Positions 16,502 to 28,521 of a stretch of 64,000 nucleotides of DNA are shown piece after piece. The position numbers and the translations under genes are program-made. Every line of letters starts with the position of its first letter. The stretch's first letter is position 1. Origin of the DNA: Mangrovibrevibacter kandeliae. GTDB taxonomy: Bacteria; Pseudomonadota; Alphaproteobacteria; Rhizobiales; Rhizobiaceae. Under the pieces are notes generated by a model. The model was not told the DNA's origin. It searched no databases and saw only the letters and a list, made by a program, of their open reading frames with translations. Location of the stretch: positions 87,918-151,917 of the forward strand of contig NZ_JANIFJ010000007.1 in assembly GCF_024519155.1 (NCBI RefSeq), given 5' to 3'.

Positions 16502-18034
16502 TCAGCCGGCCGGTCGCTCCGACTGCTGCGGGGCCTGCGTATCGGCAGGTTCGCTCGTCGCAGGCGCTTCCTCGTGCGGCATCGGTCCGACGGTCTTTCG
16601 GCCGTCGTCGGCGGACGCGTCCGCGACGCCCGGCTCGTCCGTGCCAAAACGCCCCTCGGCGAGATCGGGCTCGCGATCTGGATCCTCCAGAGGCGAAACC
16701 TCGGCCGCCGGCCCGTTGCCGGGCCGTGCAGCGCCCGGCGCGGCATGGCCGAGCTTCTTCGGCGGCACCAGCACCGTCGACGGCCGGATGCGCAACCGCG
16801 CGACGCGGTTCTTCTCGCGCTTCAGGACGACGAAGCGCTTGCCGAAAAAGGTGAAGGATTGGCGCTCCTCGGGGATCGTCTGGGTCTCGTGGATGACGAG
16901 CCCGGCGATCGTCACCGCCTCGTCGTCCGGCAGCGACCAGCCGAGCGCCCGGTTGAGGTCGCGGATCGGCACGGCGCCGTCGACGACGACCGAGCCGTCG
17001 GCCTCGGTCTTGACGCCCTCGATCTCCACGTCGTGCTCGTCGGCGATGTTGCCGACGATCTCCTCCAGGATGTCCTCGAGGGTGATCAGCCCCCGCACCT
17101 CGCCATACTCGTCGACGACGAGGGCGAAGTGGGTGCGCCGGCGCAGGAAGGCGTTCAGCTGGTCCTGCAGCGTCGTCGTCTCCGGCACGAACCAGGGGCG
17201 CGTCGCGATCTTCAGGATGTCGAGGCGCGTGAAGTCGTTGCCGAGCTCGTTGAGGGCGCGCAGGAGATCCTTGGCGTGGACGACGCCGACGATGTTGTCG
17301 GCCTCGCCCTTCCAGACCGGCATGCGGGTGTGCGGGCTCTCCAGGATCTGGCGGACGATCGCCTCGGGCGGATCGTCGGCATTGACCTGACGCATGGTGG
17401 TGCGGTGGACCATCACGTCCGACACCTCCAGTTCGTGCAGGTCGAGAAGGCCGCCGAGCCGGTTGCGGTCGACGTCGACGAGCGCGCCCTCGCGATGCAG
17501 CACCTCAACCGTTCCGCGCAGCTCCTGATGGGCGCTCAGCATCGTGCCGGACTCGAGGTCGACGCCGAAGAGAGCGAGGATGCGGCGCACGGTCCAGTTC
17601 ACCGCAGCGGTCGCCGGCGACAGGGCCATCACCGCCACCTCCACGGCACGGGCGAGCCGCAGCGCCCAGTTCTCCGGATGGGCGATCGCCAGCGACTTCG
17701 GCAGCACTTCGCCGAAGATCACGACGAGGATCGTCATGGCGATCGTCGCATAGGCGACGCCCGACTGACCGAAGAGACCGAGAAACGCGGTCGTCGCCAG
17801 CGACGAGGCGAGGATGTTGACGAGGTTGTTGCCGATCAGCAGCGAGCCGATCAGCCGGTCCTTCCGCTCGGTCAGCCGGGTGACGACGCCGGCGCGCGCA
17901 TCGCCGCTCTTCTCGAAGGACAGGATGCGCCCGCGCGAGGCGGCGGTGAGGGCGGTCTCCGAGCAAGCGAAGAAGGCCGAGACGCAGAGCAGCAGGACGA
18001 CGATCCCGACGAGGATCCAGAGCGAGGCGGTCAT
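16502..18034 (-). CDS. CNNM/CBS-domain hemolysin family protein (CorC/HlyC-like)
   Basis: This 510-aa protein is built of an N-terminal CNNM transmembrane domain (residues 1-~190, with FFACSETALTAASRGR), a pair of CBS domains (DVMVHRTTMRQVNADDPPE and RRRTHFALVVDEYGEVRGLI), and a CorC_HlyC module (EADGSVVVDGAVPIRDLN). A Pro/Glu-rich disordered tail of about 90 residues follows. The family includes Mg2+/Co2+ efflux factors. Its ATG overlaps the aroB stop (ATGA), so it is the last gene of aroK-aroB-CNNM. Confidence 0.93.
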   Translation of the reverse strand: MTASLWILVGIVVLLLCVSAFFACSETALTAASRGRILSFEKSGDARAGVVTRLTERKDRLIGSLLIGNNLVNILASSLATTAFLGLFGQSGVAYATIAMTILVVIFGEVLPKSLAIAHPENWALRLARAVEVAVMALSPATAAVNWTVRRILALFGVDLESGTMLSAHQELRGTVEVLHREGALVDVDRNRLGGLLDLHELEVSDVMVHRTTMRQVNADDPPEAIVRQILESPHTRMPVWKGEADNIVGVVHAKDLLRALNELGNDFTRLDILKIATRPWFVPETTTLQDQLNAFLRRRTHFALVVDEYGEVRGLITLEDILEEIVGNIADEHDVEIEGVKTEADGSVVVDGAVPIRDLNRALGWSLPDDEAVTIAGLVIHETQTIPEERQSFTFFGKRFVVLKREKNRVARLRIRPSTVLVPPKKLGHAAPGAARPGNGPAAEVSPLEDPDREPDLAEGRFGTDEPGVADASADDGRKTVGPMPHEEAPATSEPADTQAPQQSERPAG

Positions 18035-19182
18035 CGCGCGAGCTCCTGTTGGAGGAAGCTCTCCACGGCCACCGGGTCGACGTCGTTCGCGACGAAGGCC
18101 CGGCCGATGCCGCGGGTGAGGATGAAGGTGAGGCTGCCGCGCCGGACCTTCTTGTCCTGCGCGATGCGCGGCATCAGCATGGCCGTCGTCAACCGCTCGC
18201 CCGGGATGGCGGCGATGCGCGTCGGCAGGCCGACATCCGACAGATGCCGCTCCACGCGTGCCGCGTCCTCCTGCGGGCAGAGGCCGAGAGTTGCCGAGAA
18301 GCGGTGCGCGAGTACCATGCCGATCGCCACCGCCTCGCCGTGGACGAGGCGGTCGGTGGCATAGCCGGTCGCCCCTTCGAGCGCGTGGCCGAAGGTGTGG
18401 CCGAGATTGAGGAGCGCGCGGGCGCCGTCCTCGCGCTCGTCGGCGGCCACCACCGCGGCCTTGGCACGACAGCTGACGGCGATCGCTTCGGTCCGCGCCG
18501 GGCCGCCGGCGAAGACCTCGGCATGGTTCGCTTCCAGCCAGGCGAAGAAGTCCGGCCGGTCGATCAGGCCGTACTTGGCGAGTTCGGCATAACCGGCGGC
18601 GAACTCGCGGGACGACAGGGTGTCGAGCACCGTCGTGTCGGCCAGCACCAGCGCCGGCTGGTGGAAGACGCCGACGAGGTTCTTGCCGTGCGCCGTGTTG
18701 ATGCCGGTCTTGCCGCCGACGGAGGAATCGACCTGGGCGAGGAGGCTGGTCGGCACCTGCACGAAGCGCATCCCGCGACGCACGATACCGGCGGCGAATC
18801 CGGCAAGATCGCCGATCACGCCACCGCCGAGGGCGAGCACCGCGTCGCCGCGCTCGAGCCGCGCTGCGAGGATGGCGTCGACGACGTGCTCCAGCTGCTC
18901 GAAGCGTTTGGTCGCCTCGCCGGCCGGCAGGACGATCGGCGTCGCGTCGATACCGGCGGCCGCGAGCGCGGCGAGGAGGCGCGGCAGGTGCCGGTCGGCG
19001 AGATTTGCGTCGCTCACCACGGCCACGCGGATGTCCGGCAGCCGGCGCGCGAGGAGTTTACCGGCCCGTTCGATCAGCCCGGCGCCGATGAGGATGTCGT
19101 AGGACCGTTCGCCGAGGTCGACGGCGACCGTCGTCGGCTCCGCCGGATCGCGCGGGGCCGGTGCGGTGGAGGAGGGGCTCAC
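18031..19182 (-). CDS. aroB: 3-dehydroquinate synthase
   Basis: This is the second enzyme of the shikimate pathway; it converts DAHP to 3-dehydroquinate with NAD+ and a divalent metal, in the cytoplasm. The 383-aa product shows the NAD-binding LALGGGVIGDLAGFAAG, PTSLLAQVDSSVGGKTG, and the metal-ligand segments AELAKYGLI and LLNLGHTFGHALE followed by HGEAVAIGM. It overlaps aroK by ATGA and the downstream CNNM gene by ATGA, giving a tightly coupled operon. Confidence 0.97.
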   Translation of the reverse strand: MSPSSTAPAPRDPAEPTTVAVDLGERSYDILIGAGLIERAGKLLARRLPDIRVAVVSDANLADRHLPRLLAALAAAGIDATPIVLPAGEATKRFEQLEHVVDAILAARLERGDAVLALGGGVIGDLAGFAAGIVRRGMRFVQVPTSLLAQVDSSVGGKTGINTAHGKNLVGVFHQPALVLADTTVLDTLSSREFAAGYAELAKYGLIDRPDFFAWLEANHAEVFAGGPARTEAIAVSCRAKAAVVAADEREDGARALLNLGHTFGHALEGATGYATDRLVHGEAVAIGMVLAHRFSATLGLCPQEDAARVERHLSDVGLPTRIAAIPGERLTTAMLMPRIAQDKKVRRGSLTFILTRGIGRAFVANDVDPVAVESFLQQELAR

Positions 19183-19832
19183 GCGGTGGTCTCCTTGCCG
19201 AGGAACTGGTCGAGTGCGGTGATGATCTCCTGGGCGATCACCTCGCGCTTCACCGCGCGCGACGTCACCGTGATGTTCGCCTCGCCGTAGATCGGATAGC
19301 GCTTCTCGATCAGGTCCTGCATGACGGCGCGCGGATCGCGTGCCTTGAGTAAAGGTCGGTGCGAGCGCCGTGCGACGCGCTCCATGAGCACGTCGAGGTC
19401 GGCCTTCAGCCAGACGGTGACGGCGCGCTCGCGCAGCTTGCGCCGCGTGCTCTCGGTCATGAAGGCGCCGCCGCCGGTCGCCAGCACCTGCGCGCCCTCG
19501 CCGACCAGACGCGCCACGACGCGGGCCTCGAGCTGGCGGAACTCCGGCTCGCCATAGGCCTCGAAGAGATCGGCGATCGTCATCTGCGCCGCCGTCTCAA
19601 TCTCCTCGTCGGTGTCCCGGAACGGCAGGTCGAGCAGCCGGGCCAGCTTGCGCCCGACCGTGCTCTTGCCGGCGCCCATGAGGCCGATCAGGGTGACCGC
19701 GCGCCCGCCGAGCTTCGCCTGGATCCGGGCAAGCTCGTCCGGTGTCGCGGCGTGCGTGAGGGCGGTTTCGATCGCTTCTCTCCCGGATTGATCGTTTTCG
19801 TTTTCAGCATCAGGATTCCCCGCCTTCGTCAA
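19179..19832 (-). CDS. aroK: Shikimate kinase
   Basis: The enzyme phosphorylates shikimate with ATP, the fifth step of the shikimate pathway. It shows Walker [17 protein letters not shown], the shikimate-binding FRDTDEEIE, and the Walker B region VLATGGGAF. The protein has a ~45-residue N-terminal extension before the kinase core. No ATG fits; TTG at 19832 follows GGAGGAG with ~12 nt spacing and is the best start, giving 217 aa. A shorter form starting inside the extension is possible. The pair aroK-aroB is standard in alphaproteobacteria. Confidence 0.93.
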   Translation of the reverse strand: MTKAGNPDAENENDQSGREAIETALTHAATPDELARIQAKLGGRAVTLIGLMGAGKSTVGRKLARLLDLPFRDTDEEIETAAQMTIADLFEAYGEPEFRQLEARVVARLVGEGAQVLATGGGAFMTESTRRKLRERAVTVWLKADLDVLMERVARRSHRPLLKARDPRAVMQDLIEKRYPIYGEANITVTSRAVKREVIAQEIITALDQFLGKETTA

Positions 19833-19949
19833 GCAGCGCCGGATCTCCTCCCCATGGTGGATGCGGCCCGATGGCGCTTGCGTCGGCCGCTGCGATGCTC
19901 CAAGGAACGGCATCTCGCTGTTCTGGCCAATGCGGAGTGACCGGCCTTC

Positions 19950-20219
19950 ATGCCGACCCTCGTCCGTCTCCTGACGACGATCGCGATCATCGCAGGGGTA
20001 ATCCTGGCGATCATGGCGGCGCTGGTGACGTTCGTCGAACCGCATCGGCGTCAAGTCGACATCGAAATTCCGGTGCGCGAGCTGCCGCAGGAGGCTGCGA
20101 CGGGCGTAGCCCAAGGGTCGGCGCCGGCCGGCGATGCGGCGGTCGCCCAGACCGCCGCGGGTGCGGACGATCCCGCGGCGCCGACCAGCCAGCCCTCGGC
20201 GCTGGAGCTGCGGCCGTGA
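19950..20219 (+). CDS. Small single-pass membrane protein of unknown function
   Basis: This 89-aa protein has one N-terminal hydrophobic helix ([20 protein letters not shown]), a short periplasmic stretch [18 protein letters not shown], and an Ala/Pro-rich tail. A protein of this type upstream of xerD is common in Rhizobiales. The stop codon overlaps the xerD GTG start, so the two are coupled. No domain was recognised. Confidence 0.7.
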   Translation: MPTLVRLLTTIAIIAGVILAIMAALVTFVEPHRRQVDIEIPVRELPQEAATGVAQGSAPAGDAAVAQTAAGADDPAAPTSQPSALELRP

Positions 20220-21166
20220 ATGCGCCACGGCGGAGCCGCGACGGCGCTGACATCGAAACCTTCCTCGAGATGATGGCGGTGGAACGCGGTGCGGCCGAGA
20301 ACACCATTGCGGCCTATCGCCGGGATCTCGACGATGCCTCCGAGTTCCTGGGCGGTGGGCTGACGGCCGCCGGCACCGAGGACCTGCGCGGTTATCTCGG
20401 CGACCTCGCCGCGCGCGGTTTCGCGCCGACCAGCCGCTCGCGGCGGATGTCGTCGCTGCGCCAGTTCTACAAGTTCCTCTATGCCGAAGGAATGCGCGGC
20501 GACGATCCGACGGGGCCGATCGAGGGGGCCCGCAAGGAACGACCGCTGCCCAAGATCATGAGTGCCGAGGAGGTCGAGCGGCTGATCGACCTGGCCGAGG
20601 CCGAGGCCGAGGGTGCGGAGGTCGGCAGCGCGGCGCTGATGCGGGCCCGCCGCCTGCATGCGCTGGTGGAGATCCTCTACGCGACCGGGCTGCGCGTCTC
20701 CGAACTCGTCAGCCTGCCCCGCTCGGTGCTGCGCTCGCAGAACCGGCTCGTCGTGGTGCGCGGCAAGGGCAACAAGGAGCGCATGGTGCCGATCGGCGAG
20801 CGGGCCCGCGACGCGGTCACCGCCTTCGCCGAGGCGCTGCGAGCCAGTCGCCGCACGGCGCCGGACGAGCACTGGCTGTTTCCGGCGCTGTCGGAGAGCG
20901 GGCACATCACGCGCCAGGCCTTCGCCCGCGATCTCAAGGGGCTCGCGGCGCGGGCAGGCATTTCGGCGGCGCGCGTGTCGCCGCACGTCCTGCGGCACGC
21001 CTTCGCCAGCCATCTCCTGCAGAACGGTGCGGACCTGCGCGCCGTTCAGGAGCTGCTCGGCCATGCCGACATCTCGACGACGCAGATCTACACCCATGTT
21101 CTCGAAGAACGGCTGATCCGGCTCGTCGCGGACCATCACCCCCTGTCGGAGGCGAGCCGCGAGTAG
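20216..21166 (+). CDS. xerD: Site-specific tyrosine recombinase XerD
   Basis: XerD works with XerC at dif to resolve chromosome dimers during division. The 316-aa product has an N-terminal SAM-like core-binding domain ([19 protein letters not shown]) and the catalytic domain with the Arg in [12 protein letters not shown], Lys in [12 protein letters not shown], HxxR in [12 protein letters not shown], His in [15 protein letters not shown] and the terminal catalytic Tyr. The GTG start at 20216 overlaps the stop of the small membrane protein (GTGA). A longer in-frame extension was rejected because it overlaps that gene. Confidence 0.95.
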   Translation: MNAPRRSRDGADIETFLEMMAVERGAAENTIAAYRRDLDDASEFLGGGLTAAGTEDLRGYLGDLAARGFAPTSRSRRMSSLRQFYKFLYAEGMRGDDPTGPIEGARKERPLPKIMSAEEVERLIDLAEAEAEGAEVGSAALMRARRLHALVEILYATGLRVSELVSLPRSVLRSQNRLVVVRGKGNKERMVPIGERARDAVTAFAEALRASRRTAPDEHWLFPALSESGHITRQAFARDLKGLAARAGISAARVSPHVLRHAFASHLLQNGADLRAVQELLGHADISTTQIYTHVLEERLIRLVADHHPLSEASRE

Positions 21167-21325
21167 AGCCGGCGCCGCGTTTTCTTGACAACAAAGCTTC
21201 ACATCGTCAGTTTCCGGCCCGACTCCGGCAGCAGCGAGCGAACGCAGGCGCGAACCCGCGCCGGCCGGCGAAGACGAGTGCGCCCGAGCCGCCGGCCCGG
21301 GCCGTGGAAGGCAGTCGCGTTTTAG

Positions 21326-22282
21326 ATGCACAACTATCTCGACTTCGAAAAGCCGGTCGCCGATCTCGAAGGGCAGATCCTCGAACTCAAGAAGCTCGAC
21401 GCGGATGGCGAGAATGCCGTCGACGTGTCCGACGAGATCGAGCGGCTGGAGAAGCGCGTCCAGGATGCGCTTGCCGACCTCTACAAGAAGCTGACGCCTT
21501 GGCAGAAGACGCAGGTCGCACGCCATGCCGACCGGCCGCACTGCGTCGACTACATCGCGCGGCTGATCACCGACTTCACGCCGCTCGCCGGTGACCGGAA
21601 GTTTGCCGAGGATCATGCCATCATCGCCGGTTTCGGCCGTTTCCGCGGCCAGTCGGTCGCGGTGATCGGGCAGGAGAAGGGCTCCGACACCCAGACCCGC
21701 CTCAAGCACAATTTCGGCATGGCCCGCCCGGAGGGCTACCGAAAGGCTGTCCGCATCCTGGAACTCGCCGAGCGCTTCGCGATCCCGGTCGTGACGCTGG
21801 TCGACACCTCCGGCGCCTATCCCGGCATCGGCGCCGAGGAGCGCGGCCAGGCCGAGGCGATCGCCCGCTCGACCGAGGCCTGCCTCAATCTCGAGGTGCC
21901 GCTGGTCTCGGTGGTGATCGGCGAAGGCGGTTCGGGCGGCGCCATCGCGCTCGCCGCGGCGAGCCGCGTCCTGATGCTGGAGCACGCTATCTACAGCGTC
22001 ATCTCGCCGGAGGCGGGCGCCTCGATCCTGTGGCGGGATGCCGCCCGGGCGCGCGACGTGGCCCAGGCGATGAAGATCACCGCGCAGGACCTCAAGGGCT
22101 TCGGCGTCGTCGACGAAATCTTGCCCGAGCCGATGGGCGGCGCCCACCGCCAGCCGGAACTGGCAATCGACACGGCAAGCGATGCGGTCGCGGCGGCGCT
22201 GGCCGAGCTCGGTCAGCGGGACGGCCCGACGCTGAAGAAGGAGCGGCGGGACAAGTTCCTGGCGATCGGCCGCACGCTCTGA
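21326..22282 (+). CDS. accA: Acetyl-CoA carboxylase carboxyltransferase, alpha subunit
   Basis: Together with AccD this subunit transfers the carboxyl group from biotin to acetyl-CoA, the committed step of fatty acid synthesis. The 318-aa product is full length and starts [18 protein letters not shown]. It shows the crotonase-like core with [30 protein letters not shown] and [16 protein letters not shown]. The gene is preceded by a 159-bp gap with a TTGACA at 21185-21190 but no convincing -10. AccD and AccBC are not in the window. Confidence 0.96.
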   Translation: MHNYLDFEKPVADLEGQILELKKLDADGENAVDVSDEIERLEKRVQDALADLYKKLTPWQKTQVARHADRPHCVDYIARLITDFTPLAGDRKFAEDHAIIAGFGRFRGQSVAVIGQEKGSDTQTRLKHNFGMARPEGYRKAVRILELAERFAIPVVTLVDTSGAYPGIGAEERGQAEAIARSTEACLNLEVPLVSVVIGEGGSGGAIALAAASRVLMLEHAIYSVISPEAGASILWRDAARARDVAQAMKITAQDLKGFGVVDEILPEPMGGAHRQPELAIDTASDAVAAALAELGQRDGPTLKKERRDKFLAIGRTL

Positions 22283-22583
22283 GCCCTCTTTGCGCGGAGC
22301 ATCGTGCGGGCACGCAACTTCACGTGCATGATGCACGCGGGCTCTTCCCTTTCGCGTCACAATCGTCAAAATGCCGCCATCTCCGGGCGGCATGGGGACA
22401 GTGCCGCGCAAGGGGACGGGATTAACGGTTCCTCAACACCGTCGGCGCCATTAAGGGATGGCTCGTAAGGTTCGGTTCATCATGGCCGAAGCCTGCGGGC
22501 GGCGCGGGACGGACGAGGCTCGTGGTCGGTGTGAGTGGATCGTGTGGGGCGCAGGGCACGGCGCTCCGGTCGAGGGGACGGGA
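22283..22583. other. Gap between accA and the L,D-transpeptidase gene
   Basis: No gene was seen here. The gap holds a 15-bp palindrome, CGTGCAT-g-ATGCACG (22323-22337), without a T-run, and a CtrA-like sequence TTAA-cggttcc-TCAAC (22422-22437), one mismatch from the TTAA-N7-TTAAC consensus. Both may serve the downstream gene. Confidence 0.4.
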
Positions 22584-23588
22584 ATGATCGCGAAACGTCT
22601 GCTGACGGCCGCGGCGCTCGCCGCGGGACTGATGCTTCTGTCGGCCTGCCAGGAAACCATCGACGATATCGCAGCCGGCGCCGATGCGCCGCTTCCCGCC
22701 AAGCTGGTCCAGGACATCAAGGCCAAGGGGATGGGCGTCAACGCGCCGATCCTCGTGCGGCTGTACAAGGAGGAGTCGGAGCTCGAGGTCTGGAAGCAGA
22801 AGACCGACGGCACCTACGGCCTCTTGAAGACCTATTCGATCTGCGCCTGGTCTGGACGGCTCGGGCCCAAGGAGAAGGAGGGCGACCGCCAGGCGCCCGA
22901 GGGCTTCTACACCATCACGCCCGGACTGATGAACCCGAACTCGCAGTATCACCTGGCGATCAACACGGGCTATCCGAACGCCTATGACCGCGCCAACGGT
23001 GGCACCGGCGCCAACCTCATGGTGCACGGTTCGTGCAACTCGTCCGGCTGCTACGCCATGGACGACGTGCAGATGGGCGAAATCTTCGGTCTCGCGCGCT
23101 ATGCCTTCAAAGGCGGCCAGCGCGCCTTCCAGTTCCAGGCCTTTCCCTTCCGGATGACGCCGAAGAACATGGCCCGGCATCGCAAGTCTGACCACTACGC
23201 CTTCTGGAAGATGCTCAAGCAGGGCAGCGATCGGTTCGAACTGACCCACAAGCCGGTCGAGACCGGTGTCTGCGAGCGGCGTTACGTCTTCGATCCGCAG
23301 CTTGAGGACGGTCAGCGTCTGTCGCCCTTGGGTCCCTGCCCGACGGCAGAGGAGCCGGTCGAGGTCGCGGCCAAGCGCATCGCCGACGAGGCCGAGGAGG
23401 AGCGCCTCGTGGCGGCGATGGAGCCGACCGAGTTCGTCACCCAGGCGAGCTACACCTACAAGACCGGTACGCCGATCTCCGCCGAGGCCTATGCGGCGGA
23501 GCAGCATCGCCGCGAGGGGTACGACCGGCTCGGCAAGCGGATCTCCGGCACCCGCCGACCCACCACCTTCGAGAGCCTGCTGAAGTAG
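22584..23588 (+). CDS. L,D-transpeptidase (YafK-like) lipoprotein
   Basis: This 334-aa protein has a lipoprotein signal peptide ending in the lipobox LLSAC (Cys22). The YkuD catalytic domain follows, with YHLAINTGYPNAYD and the active-site motif HGSCNSSGCYAM (His and Cys). The long C-terminal part (TAEEPVEVAAKRIADEAEEE...) is helical and of unknown role. YafK-type enzymes act on peptidoglycan crosslinks or lipoprotein attachment at the outer membrane. The ATG at 22584, preceded by GGGACGGGA, was chosen over a longer reading because the signal peptide starts here. Confidence 0.88.
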   Translation: MIAKRLLTAAALAAGLMLLSACQETIDDIAAGADAPLPAKLVQDIKAKGMGVNAPILVRLYKEESELEVWKQKTDGTYGLLKTYSICAWSGRLGPKEKEGDRQAPEGFYTITPGLMNPNSQYHLAINTGYPNAYDRANGGTGANLMVHGSCNSSGCYAMDDVQMGEIFGLARYAFKGGQRAFQFQAFPFRMTPKNMARHRKSDHYAFWKMLKQGSDRFELTHKPVETGVCERRYVFDPQLEDGQRLSPLGPCPTAEEPVEVAAKRIADEAEEERLVAAMEPTEFVTQASYTYKTGTPISAEAYAAEQHRREGYDRLGKRISGTRRPTTFESLLK

Positions 23589-23761
23589 CATTGCAGTCCC
23601 GCTCGCGCCTTCTCGATCCTGCGTGGTTCGGGGAGGCTGACGACTGCGTCGCTGCATGCTTCCGCCGCTCAACCTGTCTGCAAAGTAATCTTTTAGCCGC
23701 GCAACCAAACGCTGGTGCAGGCGGTTCTAGACCGACATCAATTCCCGAGAGGATGTTGAAG

Positions 23762-24013
23762 ATGAAGGTCCTGACCGCCGTTGCCGTCGCTGCCGCCCTG
23801 CTGTCCCCCGTCGCCGTCGCCGGCACTGCGTCCGCGGCGAGCGTGACGATCACCACCAGCGACTCGCATCATGTCGTGCCGCGTCACCGCGAGGTTGTTC
23901 GCGAGACCGTCGTTCGCCACGGTCCGATGCGCCCGAACTGCGTGACCAAGAAGACGAAGACGCGGATCCACGGCCGCTGGGTCGTGAAGACCGAGAAGGT
24001 GTGCCGCCGCTGA
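23762..24013 (+). CDS. Small exported basic protein of unknown function
   Basis: This 83-aa precursor has a signal peptide (LTAVAVAAALLSPVAVAGTASA) and a mature part of ~57 residues rich in Val, His, Lys and Arg, with two cysteines (PNCVTKKTK and KVCRR) that may form a disulfide. Similar small proteins of the form CVTKKTKTRIHGRWVVK are scattered in Rhizobiales without known role. The ATG at 23762 has GAGAGG at 9 nt spacing; ATG 23753 lies against the same site and is less likely. A strong terminator follows. Confidence 0.68.
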   Translation: MKVLTAVAVAAALLSPVAVAGTASAASVTITTSDSHHVVPRHREVVRETVVRHGPMRPNCVTKKTKTRIHGRWVVKTEKVCRR

Positions 24014-24086
24014 TCGCGAGGGCCCGACCGTGGCTCTTCGGTAGGGCATGACGTCGCGCCCGCGTCGATACAACCTGAACCTGAAT

Positions 24087-24127
24087 GCAAGAGGTCGGAC
24101 CGAACGTCCGGCCTCTTGCCGTTTCTG
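24087..24127 (+). terminator. Rho-independent terminator after the small exported protein gene
   Basis: A 14-bp stem with one G-T wobble (GCAAGAGG-t-CGGAC against GTCCG-g-CCTCTTGC, 24087-24119) closes a 5-nt CGAAC loop. It is followed by CGTTTCT. Confidence 0.8.
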
Positions 24128-24287
24128 ACCAGCGTGCAAGGGTTTGCGCGGGATGCACTGCCCCTCGCGTCACACGCAACCACAACCCATGGATGCGATT
24201 CTCTGTAGATGCTATCTCCCGGATGTCGTCTCTGCACAGCCGTCGCCGACGGCAAGGAGGACGACCCTAGCGTCATAGGAGTGCGCC

Positions 24288-25223
24288 ATGGGCAAGTCCG
24301 TAGTGATCCAGATCTCTTCCAGCGACCTCGCAACTCTCAAGCAGGCTAAGTACCAGCTCTGCTTCGCCAAAAAGGTCAACGACACCTATAGCGTCGTGTG
24401 GCAGTCGGCGAGCGACTACCTCGTCAGCAACACCTTCTCCTGGGTGCCGGCCTACAAGATGTTCGCGACGAACAACTTCCAGGCCGGCGTGAAGGTCAGC
24501 GTCCAGACGCAGATCGTGCCGATCGGGCTGGGCCAGCAGGCCACGCTCGATGCCGACGGCAATCTCGGATCGGCGGTGGACGGCGGGACGCCGAACTCGC
24601 TGACGCTGAACAACAAGTACAAGCCGATCCACCCGGGCCTCCAGAGCGTCTCGACCACCATCGACGGCAAGCAGGTCACGACGCCGATCTATGTCTCGCC
24701 GCAGGAGATGGTCCTCGGCATCGACACCCTGACCCCTGTCGAAGTCGTCCAGGTCTGGTTTCAACAAAACATCACGACGAGCACCATGATCAGCGAAGCC
24801 GTTTCCAACTCGGTCGAGATCGACCTCACCGAAACCGACACCGCCACGCGGCTCTACAGCGGCGGCGTGTGGAGCACCCCGAGCGGGAAGATGATGATGT
24901 CGCTCGGCAATCCCGCGGTGTACATGACGCTGTTCCTGAAGGGCCTCGCCGCCACCGCGGCCGCGCTGATCGCCCAGAAGGTCGCCACGAAGCTGACCGG
25001 CACCTATCAGAGCTTCAGCTTCAGCTATGCGCCGCAGTCGAACGGCATTCAGTTCACCTACTCGGAGAAGCCGAACGACCAGAAGGCCAACCTCCTGTTC
25101 GCATCGGCCCTCGAGGACGCGCAGTCCACGGTCGACACGCTCATCGAGTTCGTGCTGGACGCGTGCTCGGCAACGCCGGGCGCGACCTTCGGCGAGATGG
25201 ACGTGAAGGTGAAGCCCGCCTGA
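24288..25223 (+). CDS. Protein of unknown function, nearly arginine-free
   Basis: This 311-aa protein has no signal peptide and was not recognised as any family. The N-terminal two thirds looks beta-rich (VVIQISSSDL, YQLCFAKKV, SVVWQSASDYL, VKVSVQTQIVPI). A hydrophobic segment rich in Ala and Leu spans residues 209-232 (VYMTLFLKGLAATAAALIAQ), followed by another beta stretch (SFSFSYAPQ). It has one Arg but about twenty Lys, plus many Thr, Ser, Gln and Asn, unlike its Arg-rich neighbours. The start has AGGAG at 6 nt. The hydrophobic segment hints at a membrane-interacting or self-assembling protein. Function is not assigned. Confidence 0.72.
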   Translation: MGKSVVIQISSSDLATLKQAKYQLCFAKKVNDTYSVVWQSASDYLVSNTFSWVPAYKMFATNNFQAGVKVSVQTQIVPIGLGQQATLDADGNLGSAVDGGTPNSLTLNNKYKPIHPGLQSVSTTIDGKQVTTPIYVSPQEMVLGIDTLTPVEVVQVWFQQNITTSTMISEAVSNSVEIDLTETDTATRLYSGGVWSTPSGKMMMSLGNPAVYMTLFLKGLAATAAALIAQKVATKLTGTYQSFSFSYAPQSNGIQFTYSEKPNDQKANLLFASALEDAQSTVDTLIEFVLDACSATPGATFGEMDVKVKPA

Positions 25224-25335
25224 ACACGGGACACCGTCCCGACGACGCCCGCCGATCGAAGGGACAGGACCGGCGACAGGCCGCAGGCGCGGGAGACGGG
25301 TTCTTCCGCGCACCCTCCGTTCTCAGAGCCTTCGG

Positions 25336-25689
25336 ATGAGTGGATCGACCCGCGGCGATCGGGTGGCAGAAGCCATGGCACGGCGCGGCTGGCGCAAGGA
25401 CGTGGCGCTGGCACAGGCGCTCGGGGTGAACGTCAGCACGGTCTACCGGTGGCGCATCGGCGGCGAGTTTTCGCTCGACCACGCCATCGCCTTCTGTCAA
25501 CTGCTCGACATCTCGCTCGATTGGCTGCTGCTCGGTCGCGGCAGGCCCGAGATCCAGCCGCTTCCGGCCGCCGCCGAGATGGAGCGCCGCTCCGATCGCG
25601 CCGTCTTGCATGAGCGCGTGAGGGCGGCCTTGTGCGAGTTGCAGACGGCGCTGCCGGATCTCCTCAGCGAGACAGCCGACGAACTCTAG
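25336..25689 (+). CDS. CI-like helix-turn-helix DNA-binding protein
   Basis: This 117-aa protein has an N-terminal HTH of the XRE/phage CI-repressor type: GWRKDVALAQALGVNVSTVYRW, then LDHAIAFCQLLDISLDWLLLGRG. The rest (RAVLHERVRAALCELQTALP) is a helical tail with no peptidase or ligand domain. The DWLLLGRG ending is typical of CI-like N-terminal domains. It lies 112 bp after the unknown 311-aa gene and may be co-transcribed with it; no operator was identified. Confidence 0.8.
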   Translation: MSGSTRGDRVAEAMARRGWRKDVALAQALGVNVSTVYRWRIGGEFSLDHAIAFCQLLDISLDWLLLGRGRPEIQPLPAAAEMERRSDRAVLHERVRAALCELQTALPDLLSETADEL

Positions 25690-25791
25690 CGCCGCGGTGG
25701 CGGTCTCTGCGCTCGGCAGACGCCGACACCACGCGATCGACGACTGCCGGCACCAGATCTCCGCGGCGCACGCCGCGGAATCCGCGATCGC

Positions 25792-28521
<2,730 letters not shown>

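Noticed and set aside
20051..22411. A 786-residue frame on the minus strand opposite xerD and accA
   Set aside because: Antisense shadow of two well supported genes.
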